64,000 nucleotides of DNA, taken from assembly GCA_016790635.1 (NCBI GenBank), contig JAEUOR010000026.1, positions 1-64,000 on the forward strand, in the 5' to 3' direction. Shown here piece by piece: positions 9,171 to 18,326 of the stretch (positions are counted from its first letter, which is position 1; each line of letters opens with the position of its first letter). This DNA comes from Burkholderiales bacterium (lineage in GTDB: Bacteria; Pseudomonadota; Gammaproteobacteria; Burkholderiales; JAEUOS01). The position numbers and the translations under genes are program-made. Under the pieces are notes generated by a model. It saw only the letters and a program-made list of their open reading frames with translations. It was not told the origin of the DNA and searched no databases.

Positions 9171-10520
9171 ATGAAATCGGTTGCGAAACATGAAGTCCCG
9201 GCGCCGGGCGCGCCGGACCCGGCGCGCAGGCGCCTGCTGCGGCTCGGGGCCGGCGCCCCGGCGGCGCTCGCGGCGGCCGGCGCGGCCACGCCGGCACGCG
9301 GCGCGATCCGCACCAACGCCCGCATCGTCATCGCCGGCAGCGGCCTGGGCGGCCTTGCCGTGGCGCACCGCCTGTCGCAGGCACTGGAGGGCGCGAAGAT
9401 CACCATCGTCGACCGCAAGGAAGAGCACAACTACCAGCCCGGCTATACCCTGGTCGCCAGCGGGGTCTGGCCGATGGACAAGGTGCGCGACCGCAATGCC
9501 GACTACATGCCTCCCGGGGTCAACTGGGTGCGCGACATGGTCGCCGAGTTCGAACCTGCCGCCAATGCCGTGGTCACGACCGGCGGGCAGCGCATCGAGT
9601 ACGACTTCCTGGTCGTTGCCACCGGCCTGCACCTGGACTATGCGCAAATCCCCGGCATGGACGTGGCGGCGATCGGCAGCAACGGCCTGGCCAGCGTCTA
9701 CCCCGGACCGCAGGCTGCGCAGGCCACCTGGGCCGCGATGCAGGCTTTCGCGCAAAAGGGCGGCAACGCGATCATGACCTTGCCGGCCACGCCGCTCAAG
9801 TGTGCCGGCGCGCCGCTCAAGATGACCTTCATGCTGCGCGACCGGCTGCGCCAGGCGGGCACCCTGGACAAGTCAAAGGTGCGCTTCCAGTCCGCGCTGG
9901 GCAACGTGTTTGGCGTCAAGGCGGTCAACGACAACGTGCTGGCGCGCTGGAAGACACTGGGCGTGGACGTCGAAACCAACCGCCGCCTGGTCGGCATCGA
10001 CATCGGCGCGCGGCGCGCGACCTTCGCCAGCCCGGAAGGCGAGAAGGAGGAACTGCCGTACGACTTCCTGCACGTGGTGCCGCCCATGCGCGCGCCCGAT
10101 GCGATCCGCAAGAGCGAACTGTCCTGGAAGGAGGGCCCGTTCGCCGCCGGAGGCTGGCTCGAGGTCGACAAGGCCACGCTGCAGCACCGCCGCTTTGCCA
10201 ACGTGTTCGGCATCGGCGACATCAACGGCACGCCGCGCGGCAAGACCGCTGCAACCGTCAAGAAAAGCGCGCCGATCGTGGCGGCGAACCTCGTCTCCGT
10301 GGTCGCCGGACGCAAGCCCGAGGCGAGCTTCGACGGATACACCTCGTGTCCGCTGCTCACCCGCGAGGGTTCCGCCATGCTGATCGAGTTCGACTATGAC
10401 GGCAAGCTCACGCCGTCACTGCCGATGATCGAACCTCTGCAGGACAGTTTCTTCGCCTGGCTGCTCAAGGTGCGCATGCTCAAGCCCGCGTACCTGGCGG
10501 TACTCAAGGGTCGCGTCTGA
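9171..10520 (+). CDS. sqr: Sulfide:quinone oxidoreductase (SQR), with Tat-like leader
   Basis: 449 aa FAD flavoprotein that oxidises sulfide to a persulfide and reduces quinone. The FAD-binding motif is 'VIAGSGLGGLAVAHRL' (53-68). The two redox cysteines expected in type II SQR are Cys211 in 'TPLKCAGAPLK' and Cys393 in 'FDGYTSCPLL'; no other cysteine is present. The C-terminus has the amphipathic 'FFAWLLKVRMLKPAYL' membrane-binding segment. Residues 1-45 are an extra N-terminal extension with 'ARRRLLRLGAGAP' and an Ala-rich stretch ending near 'PARGA', resembling a twin-arginine signal. This would place it in the periplasm, unlike most SQRs of this type. The start follows an AAGGAG ribosome binding site. 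Confidence 0.88.
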   Translation: MKSVAKHEVPAPGAPDPARRRLLRLGAGAPAALAAAGAATPARGAIRTNARIVIAGSGLGGLAVAHRLSQALEGAKITIVDRKEEHNYQPGYTLVASGVWPMDKVRDRNADYMPPGVNWVRDMVAEFEPAANAVVTTGGQRIEYDFLVVATGLHLDYAQIPGMDVAAIGSNGLASVYPGPQAAQATWAAMQAFAQKGGNAIMTLPATPLKCAGAPLKMTFMLRDRLRQAGTLDKSKVRFQSALGNVFGVKAVNDNVLARWKTLGVDVETNRRLVGIDIGARRATFASPEGEKEELPYDFLHVVPPMRAPDAIRKSELSWKEGPFAAGGWLEVDKATLQHRRFANVFGIGDINGTPRGKTAATVKKSAPIVAANLVSVVAGRKPEASFDGYTSCPLLTREGSAMLIEFDYDGKLTPSLPMIEPLQDSFFAWLLKVRMLKPAYLAVLKGRV

Positions 10521-10551
10521 ACGGCGCGCCATCACTTCAAGGAGATACAGC

Positions 10552-10893
10552 ATGTATGAAATCTGGCTGGCATGGAACATCGTCTGGGAAATGGCCCTGG
10601 CCGCGTGGCCGCTGGTCCTGGCTGCGGCGGTCGCGTGGGTGCTGCTCGTGACCGTCGCCTGGCGCCGCCCGGGCGCGCGTCCGGGCGCCGCGCTGCCGAC
10701 GGCGATCCTGTGGGCCGCGGTCGGCGCCATCGCGGCATTCGTGGTGGTGCCAGGCGCGGTGGGCTCCTCGCTCACCGAACTCGGCTACTGGGTCGACGTC
10801 GCCAATCTGGCCGCGATTGCGGTGGCCTGCGGCGCGGTCGTCGGCGCATTCGCGTGGCCGCTTGCCACACTGTTCAAGACGCGCATCGTCTGA
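10552..10893 (+). CDS. Small membrane protein of unknown function in the SQR locus
   Basis: 113 aa with three likely membrane helices: residues about 7-37, 48-68 and 82-106, joined by short Arg/Pro-rich loops. I do not recognise the family. An AAGGAG ribosome binding site precedes the ATG. It sits between the SQR and DUF302 genes with gaps of 31 and 36 bases, so it is very likely co-expressed with them and may help the SQR or DUF302 protein at the membrane. No cysteines or metal-binding motifs are visible. Confidence 0.8.
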   Translation: MYEIWLAWNIVWEMALAAWPLVLAAAVAWVLLVTVAWRRPGARPGAALPTAILWAAVGAIAAFVVVPGAVGSSLTELGYWVDVANLAAIAVACGAVVGAFAWPLATLFKTRIV

Positions 10894-10929
10894 CCCGGCA
10901 TGTCCACAATTTCCAAGGAGAACCCGCGC

Positions 10930-11316
10930 ATGACCTACCACTTCAGCAAGACCCTGCCCCTTTCCATGGACGCGGCCTGTGAACGCGCAACCGAGGCGCT
11001 CAAGGCCGAGGGCTTCGGCGTCCTGACCGAGATCGACGTGCAGAAAACCCTCAAGGCCAAGATCGGTGTCGACTTTCGCCCTTATCGCATCCTCGGCGCC
11101 TGCAATCCGGGATTCGCCCACCAGGCCCTCCTGGCCGAGGACAAGATCGGCACCATGCTGCCGTGCAACGTGATCGTGCAGGAACATGCCCCCGGCCGGG
11201 TGGAGGTCTCGGCAGTCGATCCGATCGAATCGATGAAGGCTATCGACAACCCCACCCTGGGCGGCATCGCCCAGCAGGTTCGGGACAAGCTCATGGGCGT
11301 GATCGCGGCGCTCTGA
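10930..11316 (+). CDS. DUF302 domain protein
   Basis: 128 aa from the ATG at 10930, chosen over an ATG at 10900 because AAGGAG lies 9 bases upstream of it. Nearly the whole protein is one DUF302 domain: 'AACERATEALKAEGFGVLTEIDVQ', the 'YRILGACNPGFAHQAL' core with Cys58, 'IGTMLPCNVIVQE' with a second cysteine, and a C-terminal helix. DUF302 proteins recur next to sulfur-oxidation and persulfide-handling genes in Gram-negative bacteria, but their biochemistry is not established. Cytoplasmic by sequence, as no signal peptide is seen. Confidence 0.88.
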   Translation: MTYHFSKTLPLSMDAACERATEALKAEGFGVLTEIDVQKTLKAKIGVDFRPYRILGACNPGFAHQALLAEDKIGTMLPCNVIVQEHAPGRVEVSAVDPIESMKAIDNPTLGGIAQQVRDKLMGVIAAL

Positions 11317-11410
11317 CCGGTAACCCGCAGGCTGCCCGGCCCCGGCGCGCGGGCGACGCCGGCAGTCCGATCCGAGCAACAGGAAGGCCCGGCTGGGATA
11401 GCATTCCCGC

Positions 11411-12223
11411 ATGAACCCAACCGAGCCCTGGTACCTCCCTGTCGCCGATGAGGTCGCGATTTTCGAAGCCGCCTGGCGTCAGCGCCTGCCGGTGCTGCTC
11501 AAGGGGCCGACCGGCTGCGGCAAGACGCGCTTTGTCGAGCACATGGCAGCGCGCCTCTTTCGCGCAGGCGAGGGCGCGCGCAAGCGTGTCGCGCCGCTGG
11601 TCACGGTCGCCTGCCACGAAGACCTGACCGCGACCGACCTGGTCGGACGCTATCTCTTAAAGGGTGACGAGACGGTCTGGATCGACGGACCGCTCACCCG
11701 GGCCGTGCGTGAAGGCGGCATCTGCTACTTGGACGAGATCGTCGAAGCGCGCAAGGACACGACCGTCGTCATCCATTCGCTGACCGACCATCGCCGCGTG
11801 CTGCCGATCGACAAGACCGGCGAGATGCTCGAGGCGCATCCCGACTTCCTGCTGGTGATCTCCTACAACCCCGGCTACCAGAGCGTGGTCAAGGACCTGA
11901 AGCCCTCGACGCGGCAGCGTTTCGTGAGCCTGGAATTCGGCTATCCCGCCCTCGCGGCCGAGGCTGAGATCGTCGCGCACGAAAGCGGCGTCGACCCGGC
12001 GCTGGCGCTGCAGCTCGCGAAGATCGGCGAGAAGGTGCGCCACCTGCGCGAGCACGGCTTCGACGAGGGCGTGAGCACGCGCCTCCTCATCTACGCTGGG
12101 CAACTCATCACCTCGGGCATCGACCCGCGACGCGCCTGCGACGCCGCGATCGCGCATGCGGTCACCGACGACGACGAGGTGCGCCAGGCGATCGTAGACA
12201 TCGTCGACGTGCTGCTGCCGTGA
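11411..12223 (+). CDS. cbbQ: MoxR-type AAA+ ATPase of the CbbQ/NirQ/NorQ family
   Basis: 270 aa. Walker A 'GPTGCGKT' at 32-39, Walker B 'GGICYLDEI' with Asp108/Glu109, and the CbbQ-type C-terminal domain. CbbQ-like ATPases work with a VWA-domain partner to remodel or activate a metalloenzyme (RuBisCO for CbbQO, NO reductase for NorQD). The partner overlaps it by ATGA immediately downstream. No RuBisCO, norCB or gas-vesicle genes are near. The gap to the DUF302 gene is 94 bases, so it may be part of the same transcript or have its own promoter. Confidence 0.88.
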   Translation: MNPTEPWYLPVADEVAIFEAAWRQRLPVLLKGPTGCGKTRFVEHMAARLFRAGEGARKRVAPLVTVACHEDLTATDLVGRYLLKGDETVWIDGPLTRAVREGGICYLDEIVEARKDTTVVIHSLTDHRRVLPIDKTGEMLEAHPDFLLVISYNPGYQSVVKDLKPSTRQRFVSLEFGYPALAAEAEIVAHESGVDPALALQLAKIGEKVRHLREHGFDEGVSTRLLIYAGQLITSGIDPRRACDAAIAHAVTDDDEVRQAIVDIVDVLLP

Positions 12224-14358
12224 TGGCGGAGGCGGGCAACGGCGCAACCCGCTCTGCGGAGGCTGCGGACGACGCACCTGCCGCTGCCAGCATCGCCTTC
12301 GCCGACATCCAGCGCGCGCTCGCCCTCTTTGCGCAGGGTATCGCCGGAATGCCGCTGCACCTGGAGCCGCGCGCCGCGGCGCGCACCGACGCCTCGCGCC
12401 GCCGCCTGGAACGCGAGGCGCAGACCCTGGTGCTGCCGCCGTCCGTCGGCATCCATGCGGGCGCCGCAGAGAATCGCGGCGCCTACCGGGCAGCGGTGCT
12501 GCACCAGGTCGGCTATCGGCAATTCGGCACCTACGCGTTCCGGCTGGCGCTGGCGGCGACGCGCATGCCGCTGCCCGCCGCCGCACCGCGCCCGGCGCGC
12601 CCGCTCATTGCGCGCCCTGGCATCATGCAGCGCACCGAACTGGAGCGCCTTTTCGCGCTCGCCTCGCGCCCCGCCCTGCTGCGGCGGCTGTTCGTCACCC
12701 TGGAGGACTGGCGCGTCGATGCCGCGCTGCGCCGCGCTTATCCGGGCGCGCGCGGCGACCTCGACCGCGCCTGCGCACACGCGCTCGCGGGCCGGCCGGC
12801 CCTCGATGCCCTGCGCCCGGTCGCGCGTCTGATCGAGGCCCTGGTGCAGGCCTCGCTCGGCGTGCCGCAGGCGAAGCTCGCGACGCTCGTCGTGGATGCC
12901 CGCCTGGAGGAACTCCTCGCGCTGGCAGCGCCGGTCGCAAGCGAGGGAGCGGACGTCTACACGAGCGCCGCGGCGGCGCTGGCCATCCATGCACTCCTGG
13001 TCGAGCGCGCACCACGCGTGCGGCGCGACACCGCGACGACACAAGGATTGGCGCTGCCGGACGAAGGCGCGAGCGCGGACGCCGCCGCGGGCGCTCACGA
13101 TGACCTTGCCGAAGGCATCGCCGAAGCCGCGCCCGAGGATTTCGACGGGCCGGGCGTGGACTTTCGCGGCGAGTTCGCGCCCGACCTTGAACTCCTCATG
13201 AGCGAGGAAGCGCGCGGCGGCACCACCCTGGCCGAGGTGCAAGCCACCCTGTCCGCACCGGACGGCGCCAGGGAAGCGGACGAACCCGGCACGACAGGAC
13301 GAAAACCGCGCGCCGCCAGCGGGCGCGGCAAGCGCGAGGTCGCCCGCAGCTTTCTCTACGACGAGTGGGACTGCCACAGCGGATCGTACCGGCGCGCCTG
13401 GTGCCGCGTGCGTGAAGAACGCCTGAAGGGGGAAGCGCCCGACTTCCTGGCCGACCTGCGGCGCCGCCATGGCGCGCTCGCGCGCGACCTGCGCCGCAGC
13501 TTCGGACTCCTGCGCCCGGAGTCCTGGCTGCGCGTGCATCGCGCCATCGACGGAGAGGAACCGGACCTCGACCGCGCCATCGAAGCGCACATCGACCGCA
13601 AGAGCGGCGGCGCCGGCGACGACCTGGTCTACATGCGCCGCGACCGCGGCCGGCGCGAAGTGGCGGCCGCGTTCCTGGTTGACCTGAGTGCGTCGACCGA
13701 TTTTCCGGTGCCCGACCCGGCGGGTGCCAACGTGTCGCCTCCCGCGAGTCCGGCTGCGCCAGCAACCTCCGACCCCTACGTCTGGGGCCGCTTCGGCGGG
13801 CCGCTCGACATCACGCCGGTCGGGCCGAAGCGCCGCGTCGTCGACGTCGAGCGCGATGCGCTTGCGCTGATGTGCGAGGCGCTCGACCGACTCGGCGATG
13901 CCTACGCGGTGTACGGCTTTTCGGGCAGCGGGCGCGACAACGTCGAGTTCCTGATCGCGCGCGATTTTTCGGATTCCGCGGCCGCGCGCACGCGCGCCGC
14001 CCTGGCGGCGATGAAGCCCATGCGTTCCACGCGCATGGGGCCGGCGATCCGCCATGCCGCCAGCAAGCTCAAGCGCCGCGCCGAGCGCGTCAAGACCCTG
14101 ATCGTCGTCTCCGACGGCTACCCGCAGGATGTCGACTACGGCCCCGACCCGAGCGACGAAGCCTACGGCATCGCCGATACCGCGCAGGCGCTGGCCGAGG
14201 CGGAGCGCGCCGGCATCGCCACCTTCTGCATCACCGTCGACCCGGCCGGCCACGACTACCTGAAGCGCATGTGCGAACCGGGGCGCTACATGGTCATCGG
14301 CGACGTCAACACCCTGCCGGCCGAACTGGCGCGCACTTACCGGGCATTGACCCTCTAG
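12220..14358 (+). CDS. cbbO: CbbO/NorD-type VWA-domain activation protein
   Basis: 712 aa. The N-terminal two thirds is the divergent CbbO/NorD scaffold, with an acidic/Ala-rich linker around residues 285-330 and '[20 protein letters not shown]'. The C-terminal von Willebrand A domain starts near residue 480 with an intact MIDAS motif Asp488-x-Ser-x-Ser ('[11 protein letters not shown]') and continues to '[15 protein letters not shown]'. The long variable stretch between MIDAS and the rest (Pro/Ala-rich, about 500-525) is an insertion. It should form a complex with the preceding AAA+ protein and deliver it to a client enzyme; the client is not evident. Start overlaps the ATPase stop (ATGA). 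Confidence 0.87.
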   Translation: MMAEAGNGATRSAEAADDAPAAASIAFADIQRALALFAQGIAGMPLHLEPRAAARTDASRRRLEREAQTLVLPPSVGIHAGAAENRGAYRAAVLHQVGYRQFGTYAFRLALAATRMPLPAAAPRPARPLIARPGIMQRTELERLFALASRPALLRRLFVTLEDWRVDAALRRAYPGARGDLDRACAHALAGRPALDALRPVARLIEALVQASLGVPQAKLATLVVDARLEELLALAAPVASEGADVYTSAAAALAIHALLVERAPRVRRDTATTQGLALPDEGASADAAAGAHDDLAEGIAEAAPEDFDGPGVDFRGEFAPDLELLMSEEARGGTTLAEVQATLSAPDGAREADEPGTTGRKPRAASGRGKREVARSFLYDEWDCHSGSYRRAWCRVREERLKGEAPDFLADLRRRHGALARDLRRSFGLLRPESWLRVHRAIDGEEPDLDRAIEAHIDRKSGGAGDDLVYMRRDRGRREVAAAFLVDLSASTDFPVPDPAGANVSPPASPAAPATSDPYVWGRFGGPLDITPVGPKRRVVDVERDALALMCEALDRLGDAYAVYGFSGSGRDNVEFLIARDFSDSAAARTRAALAAMKPMRSTRMGPAIRHAASKLKRRAERVKTLIVVSDGYPQDVDYGPDPSDEAYGIADTAQALAEAERAGIATFCITVDPAGHDYLKRMCEPGRYMVIGDVNTLPAELARTYRALTL

Positions 14359-14380
14359 GAGCCTGCGCGGCAGAAGGCGC

Positions 14381-15307
14381 CTAGCGCATCTGCGAACGAC
14401 TGTAGCCGGGAGGATGGCCCGTCGCGTACGCGTGCACCAGATGGTAGCGCGGCGGGTGGTAGAGCGATGCCGCGGTGGCCGGCTGGGCGAACTTGCCCGC
14501 CGCCAGCGGCGTGCGCACGAAAAAGGCATTGGCGCCCGAGAGGCTGCAGCCGACCAGCGTGTAGTCCTTGCGCGCCGCCAGGGTGGTGAGCGATTCCAGC
14601 GACGCGCCGAACTGATCGGTCCCGTCCCAGCCATGCATGGGGTCGTAGGCCATGATCCATTCCATGGGCGGCGGGAACTTGGCGTTGTATTCGATGGCGA
14701 CCACGCGCGGCCGGATGACGTCGATCGCCTCCCACACGTGGTAGTCGTTGCCGTCGATGTCGATGCTGATGAGGTCGGGCTCGGGCGGCAGCTTGAGGTC
14801 GCCGATGAGGCCGTTGATGTTCTCGCGCATGACCAGCGCGTGGCGCAGCACGAGGCGCCCCGAATCGAGCCAACGGCCGAACCCCTTGTGGATCTGCGCG
14901 ACGCGCGCCGCGTCGCCTTCGATCCACGCGCCCGACCAGCCCTGCTCGATCAGGCAGAGGGTGTTGTTCTCGAGGCCCGCGTCGACCCCGAACTCGAGGA
15001 ACCTGCGATCGGTGGTGCCGATGCGGCGGAAGATCTCGGCGAGGATGCCGTCTTCGTCGTTCTGCGAGTACACCGACGCGCCATGCCGCTCGAGGCGCAG
15101 CGGATCATCGTAGCGACTGTCCGCCAGGAGACGATCGCGTTCCTGGGTCACGAGCGACTGCAACTGCGGGCCCGCGATCGCGGACAGTTCCTGCAATCGC
15201 CGATCGATCTCCCGCAATGATGTCGCCCATGCCGGGTCCGCACCAGCCGCGGGCTGCGGCGCGGCAACGTCGTGTGAGCGAAGCGATTGCAGGAGCCTGG
15301 CGAGCAT
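14381..15307 (-). CDS. FkbM-like/SAM-dependent methyltransferase-type protein
   Basis: About 308 aa from ATG 15307; a GTG at 15337 could add ten residues. The N-terminal 90 residues look helical and may be coiled ('LREIDRRLQELSAIAG'). From about residue 80 on the sequence resembles the FkbM-type Rossmann methyltransferase fold used in glycan or small-molecule modification: 'SQNDEDGILAEIFRRIG', 'FLEFGVDAGLENNTLCLI', 'DLISIDIDGNDYHVWEAI'. The acceptor is unknown. It is convergent with the CbbO gene (22-base gap) and stands alone on the minus strand, divergent from the Bug/amidohydrolase pair. Confidence 0.65.
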   Translation of the reverse strand: MLARLLQSLRSHDVAAPQPAAGADPAWATSLREIDRRLQELSAIAGPQLQSLVTQERDRLLADSRYDDPLRLERHGASVYSQNDEDGILAEIFRRIGTTDRRFLEFGVDAGLENNTLCLIEQGWSGAWIEGDAARVAQIHKGFGRWLDSGRLVLRHALVMRENINGLIGDLKLPPEPDLISIDIDGNDYHVWEAIDVIRPRVVAIEYNAKFPPPMEWIMAYDPMHGWDGTDQFGASLESLTTLAARKDYTLVGCSLSGANAFFVRTPLAAGKFAQPATAASLYHPPRYHLVHAYATGHPPGYSRSQMR

Positions 15308-15472
15308 GCCGAATTCTAGCCGGGGGCTCGTCGACACTCATCGACAGTCGTCTCGCGGGCTTCGTGCCTTGCGGCATTGACACCAGCGGAGAGGCGAACA
15401 GAGTCAATGCGCCTGGCTGCGCCGAGCCGCGTCGAGTAGCATGCGGACTTCCACGGTATCCGGGATGCTCCC

Positions 15473-16432
15473 ATGCGATTGCTCGCCTCGTTCGCCGCCT
15501 GTGCGCTCACCGCCTTCTCGATTGGCGCCATGGCGCAATCCTTCCCGACCAAGCCCATGCGCATGATCGTCCCTTACCCGGCGGGCGGCGCCACCGACAT
15601 GATGGGGCGGCTGATCGCCCAGAAACTCTCCGAGGCCTTCAAGCAGCCGGTCGTGGTCGAGAACCGCCCCGGCGCCGGCGGCAACATCGGCGTCGAGATG
15701 GTCGCCAAGGCGCCCTCCGACGGCCATGTGCTCGGCATCTCGGCGACCAACAGCTTCGCGATCAACCCGCACTTGATGAAGAACCTGCCCTACGACGCGC
15801 TCAAGGACCTGACGCAGATTTCCATGATCGGCGTGATCCCCAACGTCATCGTCGTCGGCATGGACGTCCCTGCCAAGACCATCGCCGAACTGGTCGCGTT
15901 GGGCAGGAAGCAGCCGCTGGCCTACGCCTCGCCCGGACAGGGCACCTCGCTGCACCTGGCCGGCGAGATGCTCAACGACGCCGCCGGCATCAACATGACC
16001 CATGTGCCCTACAAGGGCGACGTACCCGCCTTGCAGGACGTCATCGGCGGGCGCGTGCCGGTCATGACCTCCAACCTCTCGTCGGTGCTGCCGCACGTGC
16101 GCGCCGGCAAGCTGCGCGCGCTCGCAGTCACGACCGCCCGGCGCGCCTCCCAGCTGCCCGATGTGCCGACGATGGCCGAATCCGGGTACCGCGACTTCGA
16201 CATCAGCGTCTGGTTCACGGTCTTTACCGCCAGCGGCGCGCCGCGCGAGGCGCTCGAGGCCCTCAATCGCGAAACGCAGCGCGCGCTCAACGCCGCCGAC
16301 CTGCGCGAGCGCCTCATCAATGCGAACATCGACCCGCGCCCAACCGGGCTGGACGAGATCCGTGGCTACGTGCTGAAGGAACACGAACGCTGGGGCGCGA
16401 TCGTGAAGAAGACCGGCGTCACCTGGGACTAG
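15473..16432 (+). CDS. Bug/TctC family periplasmic solute-binding protein
   Basis: 319 aa with a clear Sec signal peptide ('MRLLASFAACALTAF', cleavage after 'GAMA'). Family motifs: 'MIVPYPAGGATDMMGR', 'VVENRPGAGGNIG', 'YASPGQGTSLHLAG', 'HVPYKGDVPALQ', 'LPDVPTMAESGY'. It probably captures an organic acid in the periplasm. Eight bases separate it from the amidohydrolase gene, so the two are one transcription unit and the ligand may be the substrate or product of that enzyme (inference). No TctAB permease is adjacent. Confidence 0.93.
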   Translation: MRLLASFAACALTAFSIGAMAQSFPTKPMRMIVPYPAGGATDMMGRLIAQKLSEAFKQPVVVENRPGAGGNIGVEMVAKAPSDGHVLGISATNSFAINPHLMKNLPYDALKDLTQISMIGVIPNVIVVGMDVPAKTIAELVALGRKQPLAYASPGQGTSLHLAGEMLNDAAGINMTHVPYKGDVPALQDVIGGRVPVMTSNLSSVLPHVRAGKLRALAVTTARRASQLPDVPTMAESGYRDFDISVWFTVFTASGAPREALEALNRETQRALNAADLRERLINANIDPRPTGLDEIRGYVLKEHERWGAIVKKTGVTWD

Positions 16433-16440
16433 GAGCGCCC

Positions 16441-17298
16441 ATGGCCCACGACATCCTCGCCATCGACGCGGTCGTCAACCTGCGCAGCGCCGAGGCGCTG
16501 GCCCTGCAGCCAGACCGGCGGCGCTTCTACGTCGACAAGATGCGCGTCGCCGAGTCGAGTTTCGCGCCGGTGGATTTGGACGAGATGCTGGGGCGCATGG
16601 ACGCCGCCGGCACCGAAATCGCGTTCCTGATCGCAGCCAAGGTCGGCGTCAGGCATCACCCGGCCTGCTATCACGTGCCCTATGAACTGGTCGCCGATGC
16701 CGTGCAAAAGCACCCGCAGCGCTTCAAGGGCCTGGCCGGCATCGACCCCACCGAAGGCATGGCCGGCGTGCGCGCGCTCGAGAAGGCGGTGCGCGAATAC
16801 GGTTTCATCGGCGCGCACACTTACCCGCACTGGTTCGAACTGGCGCCGGATCACGCCAGGTACTACCCGTTCTACGCCAAGTGCGTCGAACTGGACATCC
16901 CGATCCAGATGCAGGTCGGCCAGTCGATGATCTACGACCCGACCTATCCGCGCCGCTCGACTGGCAGGCCGATCGCCATCGACGCGGTGGCCTGCGACTT
17001 CCCGGAACTGAAAGTCGTCGGCATCCACGTCGGCATTCCCTGGGCCGAGGAGATGATCGCGATGGCCTGGAAGCACGCCAATGTGCACATCGGCTGCGAC
17101 GCGCACCGCCCGCCCTACTGGCCCGAGACCTTCGTCAAGTACATGAACAGCTACGGGCAGGACAAGGTGATCTTCGGCACCGACTTCCCGGTGCTGGACT
17201 TCGAGCGCACGCGCGCCGATTTCGATGCGCTCCCGCTCAAGCCGGAGGTGCGGCGCAAGGTGCTGCGCGACAACGCGCTGCGGCTGTACAGGCTCTGA
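16441..17298 (+). CDS. Amidohydrolase family protein (COG2159, ACMSD-like fold)
   Basis: About 285 aa starting at ATG 16441 (the frame is open further upstream but overlaps the Bug gene). It has the TIM-barrel amidohydrolase-2 pattern: 'FIGAHTYPHWFEL', 'VVGIHVGIPWAEEM', 'ANVHIGCDAHRPP' and the strand-8 Asp in 'VIFGTDFPVLDFER'. The N-terminal metal motif HxH, normally after the first strand, is replaced by 'IDAVVNLR', so the protein either uses a reduced metal site or is a decarboxylase/hydratase/hydrolase of a sub-clade lacking it. Substrate unknown; pairing with the preceding Bug protein suggests a small organic acid. Confidence 0.82.
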   Translation: MAHDILAIDAVVNLRSAEALALQPDRRRFYVDKMRVAESSFAPVDLDEMLGRMDAAGTEIAFLIAAKVGVRHHPACYHVPYELVADAVQKHPQRFKGLAGIDPTEGMAGVRALEKAVREYGFIGAHTYPHWFELAPDHARYYPFYAKCVELDIPIQMQVGQSMIYDPTYPRRSTGRPIAIDAVACDFPELKVVGIHVGIPWAEEMIAMAWKHANVHIGCDAHRPPYWPETFVKYMNSYGQDKVIFGTDFPVLDFERTRADFDALPLKPEVRRKVLRDNALRLYRL

Positions 17299-17303
17299 CG
17301 CGC

Positions 17304-18326
17304 TCAGCCCCACCCGTGCAGCACCGCCTTGCCGATGCTGCGCCCGGCCTCCACCTGCATATGCGCCGCGCGCAGATTGGCGGCGTTGATCGGTGTGAGG
17401 ACGGTGGTCTGGGTGGCGCGCAGCACGCCCTTGTCGATCAGTTGTGCGACCTGGTTCAAGAGATGGTGCTGCTCGATCATGTCCGGCGTGGCGTTGGACG
17501 GGCGCGTGAACATGAATTCCCACGACACGCTGCAACTCTTGCCCATCAGCGGCGACACGTCGACAGGCGCGTTTGCGCGGATGATCGAGACGATGCCGCC
17601 CAGCGGCGCCAGCACCTGCGCGCAGGCGGCGAAGTGCCGCTCGGCGTCGTTGGTCAGGAACACGTAGTCGACATGGCGGCGTCCGGTCGCGCGTAGCGCG
17701 GCGGCCAGGTCGCCGGCGTGGCTCACGACGTCGTCCGCGCCCAACTCCCGGCACCATTGCGCCGATTCCGCGCGCGTGGCTGAGGCGATCACTTCCAGCC
17801 CGGCGACCTTGGCCGCCAGTTGAATCGCCATCGACCCCACGCCGCCGGCGCCGCCGACGACCAGGATCGACTTGCGCCGACGCACATCGGGCGGGGCGCC
17901 GACCTTGAGACGGTCGAAGAGCCCCTCCCAGGCCGTGATCGCAGTCAGCGGCAGCGCCGCGGCGGCGGCGAAGTCCAGCGTCTTCGGCATGTGGCCGACG
18001 ATGCGCTCATACACCGCGTGCAATTGCGCGTTCGAGCCGGGGCGCCCGACATCCCCGGCGTAGTAGACGCGGTCGCCGGGCTTGAAGAGGCTCACCGCGG
18101 CGCCGACGCTCTCGACGACACCGGCCGAGTCGTAGCCCAGCACGCGCGGCGCGCCCTCGACTTTGGATTTCACCAGGCGCTGCTTGCAGTCCACCGGGTT
18201 GACCGACACCGCCTCGACGGCCACGATCAGGTCGTGCGGCCCGGCTTGTGGATTGGGCAGATCGGCGTCGGCGAACGCGCCCGGGTCGGCGGCCGGCAGC
18301 GGACGTGGAATGACGACAGCTTTCAT
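17304..18326 (-). CDS. Zinc-type alcohol dehydrogenase-like (quinone-oxidoreductase/MDR family) protein
   Basis: About 340 aa from ATG 18326, which overlaps the stop of the CoA-transferase gene by ATGA; the frame open further upstream lies inside that gene. GroES-like N-terminal domain ('VSVNPVDCKQRL', 'LGYDSAGVVESVGA', 'FKPGDRVYYAGDV') and Rossmann NAD(P) domain ('LVVGGAGGVGSMAIQLA'). The structural-zinc cysteine cluster is absent, as in the ZADH/quinone-oxidoreductase branch. It is the last gene of a three-gene unit hydratase-CoA transferase-dehydrogenase and convergent with the amidohydrolase gene (5-base gap). Likely an enoyl/quinone reductase or alcohol dehydrogenase; substrate unknown. 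Confidence 0.87.
   Translation of the reverse strand: MKAVVIPRPLPAADPGAFADADLPNPQAGPHDLIVAVEAVSVNPVDCKQRLVKSKVEGAPRVLGYDSAGVVESVGAAVSLFKPGDRVYYAGDVGRPGSNAQLHAVYERIVGHMPKTLDFAAAAALPLTAITAWEGLFDRLKVGAPPDVRRRKSILVVGGAGGVGSMAIQLAAKVAGLEVIASATRAESAQWCRELGADDVVSHAGDLAAALRATGRRHVDYVFLTNDAERHFAACAQVLAPLGGIVSIIRANAPVDVSPLMGKSCSVSWEFMFTRPSNATPDMIEQHHLLNQVAQLIDKGVLRATQTTVLTPINAANLRAAHMQVEAGRSIGKAVLHGWG

Noticed and set aside
11411-14358. Denitrification (norQD) assignment for the AAA+/VWA pair.
   Set aside because: No norCB, nir or nos genes nearby; family membership alone does not set the client.
12091-14634. A minus-strand open frame of 847 codons over the CbbO gene.
   Set aside because: No recognisable motif, no ribosome binding site, and it spans the convergent junction; the sense frame has an intact VWA domain.
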